Positions 18,604-27,501 of a stretch of DNA of 64,000 bases are shown here, in pieces (position 1 is the stretch's first letter; each line of letters starts with the position of its first letter). The stretch comes from Corynebacterium deserti GIMN1.010. GTDB lineage: Bacteria > Actinomycetota > Actinomycetes > Mycobacteriales > Mycobacteriaceae. The position numbers and the translations under genes were made by a program. The notes below the pieces were generated by a model. That model saw nothing but the letters and a program-made list of their open reading frames with translations. It did no database searches and had not been told where the DNA came from. The stretch is from positions 1,116,001-1,180,000 of the forward strand of contig NZ_CP009220.1 of the NCBI RefSeq assembly GCF_001277995.1, read 5' to 3'.

Positions 18604-20145
18604 TTATTCCTTTTCACCCGTGGTTGGGGCGGAAGCAGTAAATTGCAGCGGCGCCATGGGCATATCCGAACCAATTGGAGTTGCTGGTCCAGTCTTTGCC
18701 TCCACGGATGGAGCGCCTTCCTCTGGTGGCCCGATCAAAACTGCTCGGCGAATCAGCCACACCCACACCACAAACAAAATGAGATAGAGAATGGTGAAGC
18801 CAATGAGAGTCAACCAGACTTGCCATGGCGCATGATCAGATACACCCATATCAACAGTCATCCGGATCATCTCTGTTCGGGCATCGCCCGCAGATTCAGG
18901 GTTCGGGTGCACCACCCAAGGCTGGCGGCCCATCTCGGTGAAGATCCAACCAGCAGAGTTGGCCAAGAATGGGAACGGGATAGCAATGAGGCTACCGGCC
19001 TGGAAGAGACGAGCAATCTTTCCAGTTGGTGTGCGCTTTTTACGCAGCAACAGCCACGAAATAGCAGCGATAGCCAAAGAACCAAGCATCAGGCCGATCA
19101 TTGCGCGGAATGACCAGTAGGTGACAAACAAGTTAGGGGAGTAGTTGCCAGGACCGTATGCTTGCTCCGCCGCAGCTTGGAGCTGGTTTACGCCTTGCAA
19201 TGTCACTCCGGTGAACTTTCCTTCAGCCAAGAATGGAAGCACGAAGGGCACCTCGATCAGGTGGGTTACCGTATCGCAGTTGTTGTGCGTACCAATTGTC
19301 AGAATGGAGAAGTTTGGATCCGTGGCGGTTTCACACAAGGATTCCGCCGACGCCATCTTCATCGGCTGCTGCACGAACATGAGCTTCGCTTGGATATCGC
19401 CAGTGATGAACAGCGCCACAGAAGAGACAACCGTGGTCCACCAACCAACCCACAACGCAGGCCTGTGCATCGAATGCTTCGACTCGATCTCTGCCTCAGC
19501 CTTCTTCGCCTGGCGGTGCGCACGAATAATCCACCAACCCGAAATTCCAAGAACGAAAGTTCCAGCTGTTAAAAAACCACCGGCAACAGCATGCGGGAAC
19601 GCAGCCAATGCGGTGGAATTTGTGAGAAGAGCCCAGAAATCAGTAAGCTCCGCACGACCAGTCTCAGGGTTATACTCCGCACCCACCGGATGCTGCATAA
19701 ACGAGTTGGCCACGATGATGAAATAGGCAGAAATATTCGTCGCAATAGCAACGATCCAAATGGACGCAGTGTGCAGCCATCCGGGAATCTTCCCCCATCC
19801 GAAAATCCACAGACCTAGGAATACAGACTCAAGGAAGAACGCGATGAGCCCCTCCAAAGCCAGCGGTCCGCCGAACACATCACCAACAAAACGCGAGTAT
19901 TCGGACCAGTTCATACCGAACTGGAACTCCTGCACAATGCCTGTTGCTACACCAACCGCGAAGTTGATGAGCAGCACAGTGCCAAAAAATCTTGTGGCCC
20001 GATACCAGTGCTCTTTGCCGGTAACTTGCCAAAACGTTTGCATGATCGCGACCAACGGCGCTAAGCCAATGGTCAGTGGGACAAAAATGAAGTGATAGAC
20101 GGTGGTAATTCCGAATTGCCACCGCGCGATGTCAACGACATCCAC
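18604..20145 (-). CDS. cydA: Cytochrome bd oxidase subunit I
   Basis: A 513-residue integral membrane protein, the haem-carrying subunit of cytochrome bd. I chose GTG 20145 (MDVVDIARWQFGITTVYHFI) because GGAAGGGG stands about 10 bp upstream. The longer open frame starts in the leader. His in TTVYHFIFVPLTIGLAP is the haem b595 ligand, ATNISAYFIIVANSFMQHPVG holds the His for haem b558, and FTEMGRQPW is the universal quinol-site GRQPW motif. The Q-loop is short, as in Gram-positive enzymes. It leads the cydABDC operon. Expression is known to depend on oxygen and haem regulators in this genus. Confidence 0.96.
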   Translation of the reverse strand: MDVVDIARWQFGITTVYHFIFVPLTIGLAPLVAIMQTFWQVTGKEHWYRATRFFGTVLLINFAVGVATGIVQEFQFGMNWSEYSRFVGDVFGGPLALEGLIAFFLESVFLGLWIFGWGKIPGWLHTASIWIVAIATNISAYFIIVANSFMQHPVGAEYNPETGRAELTDFWALLTNSTALAAFPHAVAGGFLTAGTFVLGISGWWIIRAHRQAKKAEAEIESKHSMHRPALWVGWWTTVVSSVALFITGDIQAKLMFVQQPMKMASAESLCETATDPNFSILTIGTHNNCDTVTHLIEVPFVLPFLAEGKFTGVTLQGVNQLQAAAEQAYGPGNYSPNLFVTYWSFRAMIGLMLGSLAIAAISWLLLRKKRTPTGKIARLFQAGSLIAIPFPFLANSAGWIFTEMGRQPWVVHPNPESAGDARTEMIRMTVDMGVSDHAPWQVWLTLIGFTILYLILFVVWVWLIRRAVLIGPPEEGAPSVEAKTGPATPIGSDMPMAPLQFTASAPTTGEKE

Positions 20146-20209
20146 GCTAGGTCCCCTTCCTCTTCCATTGCAGGTTGACAGGAATAGCCTTATTAAGCCA
20201 GAAAACCGA

Positions 20210-20227
20210 TTGTATTTATTGATACAA
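20210..20227. promoter_or_regulatory. Inverted repeat in the cydA promoter region
   Basis: TTGTAT-N6-ATACAA forms perfect 6-bp arms 65 bp before the cydA start. On the cydA strand its right half contains TACAAT, a possible -10. It may be an operator overlapping the promoter. I cannot assign a regulator. Confidence 0.35.
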
Positions 20228-20292
20228 AACGAAGAACCAATAAGAGCTTCTTCATGGTTGTCGTCGGAGTTTATTCCTAAGTTCCCGCTCAC

Positions 20293-20940
20293 AGCGTAAC
20301 TTTATAAAGGCTCACCCCAATTGTGGTCAACCTTTTCCTCGCAATGGCTGATTTTGCTCAGCATTATTGACGGGTCACCGACAATAGTAGTTTAAATGGA
20401 ATCCTCCGAGTCATTGCATATTTTGTCGATGACAATGGAAAGTGTTTATGGAGTTAGATTTTAAAGAATTGGGTTTAAGTATTGAGGGTGCTGTTGTCTA
20501 GCTGTGACCTGAGATGATTTCCGTCGAGCCTTAGACCGGTTGAAAATTCAAATTATAGACTTCAGGACATAGCCGGCGAATGGGATATGATCTGTCTTTA
20601 AGCTTAGGAATCCGTGCTAGATGTTTCGAGTTTGCACTGTAGCATTGTGGAGCATTGTGGATTCGAGAATTTCTCACCAATGGTTAGTGAAGCGGGTTGA
20701 TTTAGGTGGCAGATATTGCCATTTCATTTTTAGTAGTTCCGTTCCCTCTTTCTTCTCAAACAAATGGAACTAGTCGCTGGCTTCGGTATGGCTAAAAATT
20801 GTCCCTGTCTAAAAAGGTTCGGGGTGATGCCACCAAAGAGAGTGTCTAATGGTTTGTGTGTGTGGATGCCAGTACGAAATAAGTCCGACACCCAGCGATG
20901 AAATATCCCAATCCGTTTCTCATCGCTAGTATGTCATCAG
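20293..20940. other. Intergenic region between cydA and the insertion-sequence block
   Basis: This stretch of about 650 bp, together with the cydA leader, holds no convincing gene. The only clear structure is a direct tandem repeat of the 10-mer AGCATTGTGG at 20641-20660. It is AT-richer than the cyd genes and is presumably a mixture of cydA regulatory sequence and debris left by mobile elements. Confidence 0.4.
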
Positions 20941-21130
20941 ATGACATACGACTATGTCCTCGGTATGGACGTCGGTAAATATTTCCATAACGCCTGCATC
21001 CTCAACAACGACGGCACACAGGTACTATCCAAACGCATTAACGGACACGAGAAAACCCTCCGCACACTCTTTGAAACATATGCTGCGAAGGGGAGACATA
21101 TCCTCATCGTAGTCGACCAGCCGAAGGACC
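20941..21130 (+). pseudogene. IS110-family transposase, N-terminal fragment
   Basis: The first 63 codons encode the start of a DEDD (RuvC-like) IS110-family transposase: VLGMDVGKYFHNACILNNDG, then ILIVVDQP. It resembles residues 17-78 of the IS110 transposase at 24056 but is clearly a different family member. It stops where the IS3-type element begins at 21131; the remaining C-terminal part is not found on the other side, so this is only a relic. Confidence 0.75.
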
Positions 21131-21198
21131 TGACCCCTGTTTGGTATACATCTAGATTCTCGGCCATTCGGGCTGGGAGGAAAAGTTTCCTACCTACT

Positions 21199-21501
21199 AT
21201 GCCTAAGTTCTCTTCTGAGCAATTCAAGCATGATGCGGTTGCTCTATATGAAAACAATGAGGACTTGTTTCTGGCTGCTGCCACGGCTGGATTGAGAGTC
21301 AATCGGGCTTCATTACATCAATAGAAAAAGGAATTTCGCACTGGCAAGAAGTTTCGTATGATCGAGGCTAAAGAACAGGCAGAAGCTGTATCCGATGCCG
21401 AACATCTACGTGCGTTGGAAAGAGAAAACGCTAAACTACGCGAAGAATAAGATATTTTGCGCAAGGCAGCGAAATATTTTGCCGAAGAGACACGCCGGTA
21501 A
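21199..21501 (+). pseudogene. IS3-family orfA, with two internal stops
   Basis: The frame begins MPKFSSEQFKHDAVALYENN and ends LRKAAKYFAEETRR, which is the helix-turn-helix plus leucine-zipper OrfA of an IS3 element. A TAG at 21322 and a TAA at 21448 interrupt it. OrfA normally binds the ends of the element and is needed for frameshifted OrfAB transposase. Confidence 0.75.
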
Positions 21502-22390
21502 TCCGCTTCCAATTTGTTGATGACCACCGCGCCGAATACTCGGTCAAGCGGAAGTGCACTGTTTTAAAGCTCACGCGCTCATCGTTTTACAAATGGAAAG
21601 CTACCCACACACGTCGTTTCGTAAGAACTTGTGCCAATGTTGTGCTTGGAGCCCGGATTGCCGCAGTCTTTGATGAAGAAAATGGCTTGTACGGTGCTAA
21701 GCGCATCACCGCCTGACTCAATGAGGCCAAAGAGTTTGCCAGAGTTAATCATAAAAAGGTTGCCAGGATCATGAAAAACATGAATCTACGTGGCTTTACC
21801 AAGCGTCGCCGGTGCGTGACTACCAAGCGCAGCACGACGAATCCCGTTTTCGCGGACTTGGTAAAGCGGCGGTTTCATGCCAACGATGCGAACCAGGTGT
21901 ACGTCGGCGATATTACCTATCTGCCCTGTAAGAACGGTACAAATATGTATCTGGCTACGGTCATTGACCTATACTCGCCAAACTTGCTGGTTTCGCGATT
22001 GCTGATCATATGCGCGCCAGCCTCGTGATAGCGGCTTTAGAACACGCCAATACCGTGCGTGGTGGGCTTGATGGCGCCATCTTTCATTCAGATCATGGAA
22101 GTGTGTATACCTCTTCAGCATTTGGTGCACGCTGCACCGAGTTGGGCGTGATCCAGTCCATGGGCGCGGTAGGTGCTAGCGCCGATAATGCACTGGAGGA
22201 GTCTTTCAATTCCACGATGAAACGAGAAGTCCTTCGAGAAAGGAAAGTCTTTGCCAATCCGTTGCAATGCCGGCAAGAGGTCTTCCGTTGGTGTATCAGA
22301 TACAACACACGACGCAGACATTCATGGTGCGGACAGATATCGCCGGATGACTTTGAGGCACGTTTTAGTACACTAGCTAAGGAAGTATAA
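21501..22390 (+). pseudogene. IS3-family orfB transposase, with stop and frameshift
   Basis: The translation shows an rve-type integrase: RSSFYKWK, GLYGAKRITA, VYVGDITYLP (first Asp), FHSDHGSVYTS (second Asp) and NALEESFNSTMKRE (Glu), so the DDE triad is intact. A TGA interrupts RITA*LNEAKEF near 21716, and a one-base deletion near 21977 shifts the frame between IDLYS and AGFAIADHM. It is therefore inactive. Confidence 0.75.
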
Positions 22391-22427
22391 CTGCCCCTAA
22401 CCTGTCTACTTTTCAGGGGTCACGCCC

Positions 22428-22453
22428 GTCCACCCCAAAGGTTTGGGGTGGAC
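22428..22453. repeat. Perfect palindrome adjoining the IS3 right end
   Basis: GTCCACCCCAAA and TTTGGGGTGGAC form 12-bp arms around a 2-nt centre, 5 bp after the right inverted repeat of the IS3 element. It may be a terminator-like stem without a T-run, or the preferred target of an element. Confidence 0.6.
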
Positions 22454-22723
22454 ACAATTGGGAAGGTACGTCGAATCAACCGAAAGTAGTGGTCGGAACC
22501 GGGGTTCGGAAAGAGGCTTTGGGGAACCCGCTGAGAAGCGGGCATCGAAGAACTCAGGGAACTGTAACTGATGTGATGACTGGCTACGAGAATTTGGGCT
22601 TGAAAGCTGACTCCGAAGCGATCGTCGGTGACTACAAGTCTTAATCCGGTGGACTTCGCGAAATCACTTTGAGTCTTTAGTGCTCTGAGGATTGGTTCGG
22701 TGCCACGCGGGGTTAAGTGGGGG
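22454..22723. other. Unassigned 270-bp segment between two dead insertion sequences
   Basis: No gene family is recognisable. A short open frame near 22570-22644 (MTGYENLGLKADSEAIVGDY) looks like the tail of a coding sequence cut off by rearrangement, but it has no support. This is probably leftover sequence. Confidence 0.35.
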
Positions 22724-24184
22724 GTGTCCCTATAGTTTTTGTCAAGTGTTTACCGGACATCAGTTTACGATGTCACTCTGGTTTCCGGGGGTACCAGTAG
22801 GAGGGCATGCTGATGACCCGCTTGTCGTATGTATGATCAAGCGGGTGGCACCCAGCTAGCGGCCCCGTGCTACGCGGCCAGCGGTACGGGAACAGGTTTC
22901 GGTGGGACCTCTTTGAGGAACTCCCGGTTCTTCGACATCACGAACAACACATTGCAGCGTCTACGTGCCAGACACATCACTGCGGCGTTATGACGTTTGT
23001 CCTCGGACCGTTTCCGCTCGTATTACCCCTTCGATGGACCATGTGACCGTAGGGACGCGAATGCGGAGTAAAACAAGGTATTCTTTAGGATCTTGTTGCC
23101 AGATCTGGCCGGGTGTTCACCACGGATCGATGAACCGGATATTCGGCTGACCGGGGCGATCCCGGCATAAGCGGCCAGATGCCCCGGAGTAGGGAAATCC
23201 GATCCGTCACCGATGCACAGCAGAATCTTCGCGGCCGTCTTGATGCCCACACCAGGCAACGACATCAAGACCTCAGCTAAAGGGTAGTCAGCAACCATCT
23301 CCTCAACTTTACGAGCGACGGTGGCGAGTTGTTCTAGCAACGTTGTGATGTGGCGTGCCAGCTGCGGCAGGACTAGCTCTGCGGCCCGGCTGCCTGGCAC
23401 GGTTACCGTTTGAGCGTCCAGGGCGGTAAAGATCTCGTCAACGAGTCTGGAACAGTCCCGGGTGCTGCGTTTATCAACCCAGGCTGTGACTCGTGTCCGG
23501 CCGGCCACAGCTAACTTGGTGGGCCCACCGTAGTGGGCCAGGATCTCCAGCACTATCGGACTGGATAACTTCGGGCCCAGGACTTGTTCAAGTGCCGGGT
23601 GGTATCTTCAGCGAGGTCCTCATTAAACCCGGCCAGCACCTTCAGCGCGGACAGGAGCTCGTCATCACGGTCAACCGCGTGCAGCGTGTGTGGCATGCAC
23701 CTGGCGGTATCGGCGATGATGTAGGCGTCTTTGCGGTCCGTTTTGGATTTACCGCCATACAAGTCAGCGGCTTTACGCATCGCCAGATCGGGAAGATAGG
23801 CGATCCGGGCGCCGCAGTCACGGGCTATGGCAACAGCCAGCGCACCGATCGTGTTGGGCTGGTCGACGATAACCAATACGTGGCCGTGTTTGGTGGCGAG
23901 TGTGGTGAACAGCTCGCGGAGTTTCGTCTCGTTCTGGACGAGTGGTTTGTTGTAAACCTTGGTGCCATCGGTGGTCAGCGTGCAGGCGTGGTGGTTGGTT
24001 TTGCCGACGTCGATGCCAAGGTAGATATCGGCGGAATAGTCGGTAGCGGTGGTCATGGTGTGGCTCCGAAACATTCGAGGGATATGAACTAGCCGCTGGA
24101 GTCATGACGTCTGCCGCAGGCACCCACGTTACGGTGAGACCTCAACCGGTGATGATGGTTGGGCCGTGTCCCTATTAGTTGTCA
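22724..24184 (-). mobile_element. IS110-family element, inactive
   Basis: The element is marked by two imperfect direct repeats on either side of the transposase relic: GTGTCCCTATAGTTTTTGTC at 22724 and GTGTCCCTATTAGTTGTC at 24166. IS110 elements lack inverted terminal repeats and often have short repeats at their recombination cores, so these are probably the two ends (inference). The transposase runs on the minus strand. The non-coding part next to its start (24057-24184 and possibly beyond) is where IS110 elements encode their bridge RNA. Confidence 0.6.
22870..24056 (-). pseudogene. IS110-family transposase, frameshifted and with an in-frame stop
   Basis: The N-terminal half (24056-23553) has the DEDD nuclease domain: YLGIDVGKTNHHACTL, VLVIVDQP, and SKTDRKDAYIIADTARCMP. 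A deletion near 23585 shifts the frame in the coiled-coil linker. The C-terminal half carries the family's LPGVGIKTAAKIL and FPTPGHLAAYAGIAPV (transposase_20) with the catalytic-serine region. A TAA at about 23034 then interrupts the frame before the intact end YERKRSEDKRHNAA ... PVPLAA at 22870. Two independent lesions make it inactive. Confidence 0.8.
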
Positions 24185-24506
24185 GAAGATGTCTTTGGTC
24201 CTGGTGGCAACACCCCCGGATCATGTGAAGAGACAGGGGTAAACAGCCATGCCGGGTCCAACGACTATCCCCATTCTCGGGGACATCCCAAAGACAACGG
24301 GGGCTTTTAGATTTGCTCGCCTTGCATCTATCGCTTGTTTGCTTCTGTGCAGCATAAGCTCACTAATCATAAAACTTGTAGGCTAGGTGTGATGTATATT
24401 ACTCTACCTCGTTTGAAATTTTGCCACGTAGGAGTGGACAGGCTTCCTAGATTTTGATTATATGTTGTCTATATATCCGATATGTAGACAAACTGAGGGA
24501 ACTTGA
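24185..24506. other. Intergenic region before the defence island
   Basis: About 320 bp with no gene. It contains CCCC/GGGG and GACATC motifs likely to belong to the IS110 end, then an AT-rich stretch that probably holds the promoter of the operon at 24507, including the palindrome at 24466. Confidence 0.4.
24466..24490. promoter_or_regulatory. Near-perfect 25-bp palindrome before the GHKL operon
   Basis: TGTCTATATATC-C-GATATGTAGACA has 12-bp arms with 11 matching positions. It ends 16 bp before the ATG at 24507 and overlaps the region where a promoter and leader should lie. Such a site is typical of an operator for a dimeric regulator; no regulator gene lies next to it. Confidence 0.6.
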
Positions 24507-24737
24507 ATGACTGAAGAGACCAAGAAGCAACGCTTCCGGCGTCTGGCCAAGAGTCGTGGTGACCGATTGTTGAAAGAAATCAATCTCCTAGGAAACTTGG
24601 CGAACAAGAAGAACTATGAGTTTGATGCTGCGGATGTTGAAGCGTTGTTTTCAGCGATTGAAGACGAGCTTCGTGAAACTAAATCTAAGTTTGATCCAGA
24701 AATAAAATCAGCACGAAGGGTGGAATTTGATGGGTAA
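24507..24737 (+). CDS. Small protein, first gene of the GHKL-ATPase operon
   Basis: A 76-residue charged, mostly helical protein (MTEETKKQRFRRLAKSRGDR ...). It has no membrane segment and no family that I recognise. GAGGGAAC lies about 8 bp before the ATG. Its stop overlaps the start of the GHKL ATPase gene by 8 bp, so translation is likely coupled. Its size, basic N-terminus (KKQRFRRLAKSRGDRLLK) and position suggest a regulatory or DNA-binding partner of the ATPase, which is only inference. Confidence 0.65.
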   Translation: MTEETKKQRFRRLAKSRGDRLLKEINLLGNLANKKNYEFDAADVEALFSAIEDELRETKSKFDPEIKSARRVEFDG

Positions 24738-26640
24738 AGGAAATTATGGCTTCTTCTTTGAGAAGTCAGGTCGGTCAAGGGCCTATGGTGCGACATCTTC
24801 GGATGAAGAGCATTTCAAGGGAACCACTATTGCAGAGGCCTTAGTTAGAGAGCTTGGACAGAACTCTCTGGATGCAGTGGATAGTGGCTCTGAATGTGTG
24901 CGATTGGAATTTGAACTAGCTTCAGTTAATTCTTCAGACATTCCAGATGTGGAGAATCTCAAGGCGCATATTCTTGCAGCGCATGAAACCACCCAGTCAA
25001 TTGATGCCCGAAACACCCGTTTGAAAGATGCAGCTGAATCCATTCAGCGGGATTCAATGATGGTGCTTCGGGTGGGTGACTACGGTACAAAGGGATTAAC
25101 GGGTTCTGAGCGTCAGTCTGCAAAGGGCACGCCATTGTCTGCATTGACTCGCGGCGCGGGAATCAGTGCTGGAAAAGACGGTGGTGGCGGAAGCTTTGGT
25201 GTCGGATCATCAGTGGGAACTTTGGCTTCAGATGTACATACTGTGTTTTGGACTTCTCTGCCGAAAGGGGAGCGAGAAGTTGTCTTTGCCGGATACTCAC
25301 AGCTAGCTACGCATCGGCTTCCAGGTGGGGAAGATTTGGTGCCTGATGGCTTTTTCCTAAATCTCGATCGTAAAGATGATTTCGAGTATTTGCGATCCCC
25401 TGGTTCAATTGGCCCATTCAAACAGCGAGAAGAGCAAGGGACGGATGTTTTCATTCTTGGCTACGCAGATGCTGTGAATGACCCAGGTCTGGTTGCACTA
25501 CGTAGCGAGGTAATCAAAAACTTTCTCGTTGCAATCCATCGTGGAAAACTTGTTGTTACTGGCAAAACTCCGCTTGGTAATTGGATCCTGGACAAGGAGA
25601 GCTTGCAGGGATATGTAGAGAATTTGGATGATGTTTATCCATTTTATCGAGCAATATTAGATCCTGAACCATATGTCGAGCACCTTAAGGGACTGGGTGA
25701 GGTCAAACTCTTTATCAAAGTTGATGATGGCTTTGGGAAGAAGCGTGACACCATCGGTATTCGCAAGCCACTGATGAAGGTTGCAGTATTTCGGCACACC
25801 TCGATCTCCATGAAGTACGCCGCCATAATGGAATGCTCCAACGATGAAGGCAACCAAACTTTACGCGCGCTGGAATCTCCTCGACATGATAAATGGGAGC
25901 CATCCAGGGACAAAGGTGGCACAGCAACTCTTAAGCGAATCAAGGACTTTATTCGCAGAGGTTTGATGAGTCGAATGGAAGAAACCATCGGTGATGAAGT
26001 AGAAATCAAAGGACTTGAAAAGTACCTTCCCACCTTCATTGATTCAGAACATCTCGGCCGTAAAGAGGCTAAAACGAGGGGAAAGCCAAAAAACGGTGAG
26101 GGCGTAGACAAGGAATCAGCTTCTATGCAGGGCCAGCCGACTATTGAGGACAAGCCTACGCCAATTAAGACCCGAAAATCTGTAAAGGTTCAGATTCAGA
26201 AGCGAGGAGAGTCTGGAGACGATGCGGAAGGGATGAAAGGAAAGATGAGCGGTGGCTCTTCTAAGAGGAAAAGTAAAGGCGGAGACCTCCCAGGTGGAGT
26301 CTCAGAAGGCGACGGCAGTGCAAAGCTTCCTGGAGGGAGCATTCGGTCGCGCGCTTGGTTTACACAACAAAACGGAAAAGGCCTTCTCAATTTGCATCTT
26401 TCTTCGGATAGCCCGCTGGAAGGAAGCATCAATTTGAGAGCGCTAGGACCCGGTGGGGAGATAGATGACACATTCGTTCTTCCCATCTCAAGAGTGGCAC
26501 AAAGACTGGAACAAGGAGAAAAGGTGTTGGAATTTAGCGGAAACATCATCAATGGCGTCCAATTAAATGGAAAACCTGCATCAGCGAGGATTGTGATTGA
26601 GTTTTCTGAAAATCGCCGATTCGCCGTGGCGGTGGTGTAA
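24730..26640 (+). CDS. GHKL (MutL/MORC-like) ATPase of a defence operon
   Basis: A 636-residue protein. The N-terminal GHKL ATPase fold shows the N-box VRELGQNSLDAV (Glu41, Asn45, Asp48), the G1 box VGDYGTKGL (Asp117, Gly119) and the glycine-rich lid GGGGSFGVGS (151-160). Middle residues (200-430) would hold the S5-like transducer; residues 440-540 are a low-complexity, basic linker (KSKGGDLPGG and similar), followed by a beta-rich C-terminal domain. MutL/MORC-type ATPases in restriction-modification neighbourhoods were described by Iyer, Abhiman and Aravind. The likely role is ATP-dependent clamping on DNA; I see no nuclease motif. I chose ATG 24730 because AGGGTGGA precedes it. It is contiguous with the next gene and its base composition is AT-richer than the chromosome around it. 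Confidence 0.85.
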   Translation: MGKGNYGFFFEKSGRSRAYGATSSDEEHFKGTTIAEALVRELGQNSLDAVDSGSECVRLEFELASVNSSDIPDVENLKAHILAAHETTQSIDARNTRLKDAAESIQRDSMMVLRVGDYGTKGLTGSERQSAKGTPLSALTRGAGISAGKDGGGGSFGVGSSVGTLASDVHTVFWTSLPKGEREVVFAGYSQLATHRLPGGEDLVPDGFFLNLDRKDDFEYLRSPGSIGPFKQREEQGTDVFILGYADAVNDPGLVALRSEVIKNFLVAIHRGKLVVTGKTPLGNWILDKESLQGYVENLDDVYPFYRAILDPEPYVEHLKGLGEVKLFIKVDDGFGKKRDTIGIRKPLMKVAVFRHTSISMKYAAIMECSNDEGNQTLRALESPRHDKWEPSRDKGGTATLKRIKDFIRRGLMSRMEETIGDEVEIKGLEKYLPTFIDSEHLGRKEAKTRGKPKNGEGVDKESASMQGQPTIEDKPTPIKTRKSVKVQIQKRGESGDDAEGMKGKMSGGSSKRKSKGGDLPGGVSEGDGSAKLPGGSIRSRAWFTQQNGKGLLNLHLSSDSPLEGSINLRALGPGGEIDDTFVLPISRVAQRLEQGEKVLEFSGNIINGVQLNGKPASARIVIEFSENRRFAVAVV

Positions 26641-27501
26641 ATGGCTATCACGATTGGTTCCTTTCCACACCCCGTTCTCGGAAATCAAGATGACGTTTCC
26701 TCTTTGTTTGCCTTGCAAGATGCACACTACCGATCAGATGTCGACGACATTGAGATTAGTTTTCGCTTAATCAACGAGGATCAAGATCTTCATCGACTCA
26801 TAGACACAGAGGCTGCTGAACTGAAAGTACGCTGGGATTGTCCTGTGACGATGAGTACTGGATATTTGGAAGTGGATGTCGCTCGTCGTCATCATGATGG
26901 ATCCTCTTATCGAGCTTGGTTGGATCAACGACTAGTTCGAGACGATGTGCAAATTGATGTGTTTGTAGTAGCAGCTCGGAATTTAAGTGATTTTTCCTGG
27001 TCAAACCAACACCCTGATTATGGTCGTGATCGGTTTGAAATCCGCAAGGGTGACGTACTGGCCGATGGCGGGTCCTTTTCCATTAGGGTTGGAAAACTCT
27101 ATGATCCACTCAATCCGCCAATTGGCTCTTGCTTCAGAGTTACCAAAGAACCTGGTTTGAAAAAGGGAGTTAAGATCGATTTTTCAGCTGACGACCAAGT
27201 GGTCATCTTGGTTTCTGAAGCGGTTGCGGAAGGCTTAAGTGGGCTTAGTCATCGCCCAGACTTGCAGATCTCACTACTGATCTTTCCGGCATTAATGGAG
27301 ACAGTGAGTTTCATTCAGAAGACACAGAGTGATGAGAGCGCGGAAAATCTCGAGGATAAGGCCTGGTTTCAAACAGTCAATTCGTTGATTGAGTCTTTGG
27401 ATTCCGACTCGTCTCCATTTGGGATTGCTCAAGAACTATTGGGAAATACGCTGATCCAAGTATTTACTGATCCACTATTTCCTGCCGAGGAGCTAGATTA
27501 A
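26641..27501 (+). CDS. Unknown protein of the GHKL operon
   Basis: A 286-residue protein with no family I can name. Its ATG directly follows the TAA of the ATPase gene, and its TAA directly precedes the next ATG, so the three are tightly coupled. The N-terminal half is beta-rich (ELKVRWDCPVTMSTGYLEVDVARRHHDG), the C-terminal half alpha/beta (VVILVSEAVAEGLSGLSHRPDLQISLLIFPALMETV). No catalytic motif stands out. It is acidic and probably soluble. The obligatory spacing suggests that it forms a complex with the ATPase (inference). Confidence 0.65.
   Translation: MAITIGSFPHPVLGNQDDVSSLFALQDAHYRSDVDDIEISFRLINEDQDLHRLIDTEAAELKVRWDCPVTMSTGYLEVDVARRHHDGSSYRAWLDQRLVRDDVQIDVFVVAARNLSDFSWSNQHPDYGRDRFEIRKGDVLADGGSFSIRVGKLYDPLNPPIGSCFRVTKEPGLKKGVKIDFSADDQVVILVSEAVAEGLSGLSHRPDLQISLLIFPALMETVSFIQKTQSDESAENLEDKAWFQTVNSLIESLDSDSSPFGIAQELLGNTLIQVFTDPLFPAEELD

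Larger units (their letters stand above)
21131..22422 (+). mobile_element. IS3-family element, degenerate
   Basis: A 1292-bp element bounded by TGACCCCTG (21131-21139) and its complement CAGGGGTCA (22414-22422). It has the usual orfA/orfB layout of IS3 elements, but both frames carry stops and a frameshift, so it cannot move by itself. It sits inside the IS110 transposase relic. I see no matching target duplication on the two sides (ACC against CGC), which suggests a later deletion or rearrangement. Confidence 0.75.

Noticed and set aside
20941..21324. A 127-residue intact protein
   Set aside because: The frame joins an IS110 transposase start to the left end and OrfA of an IS3 element by chance; it is not one gene.
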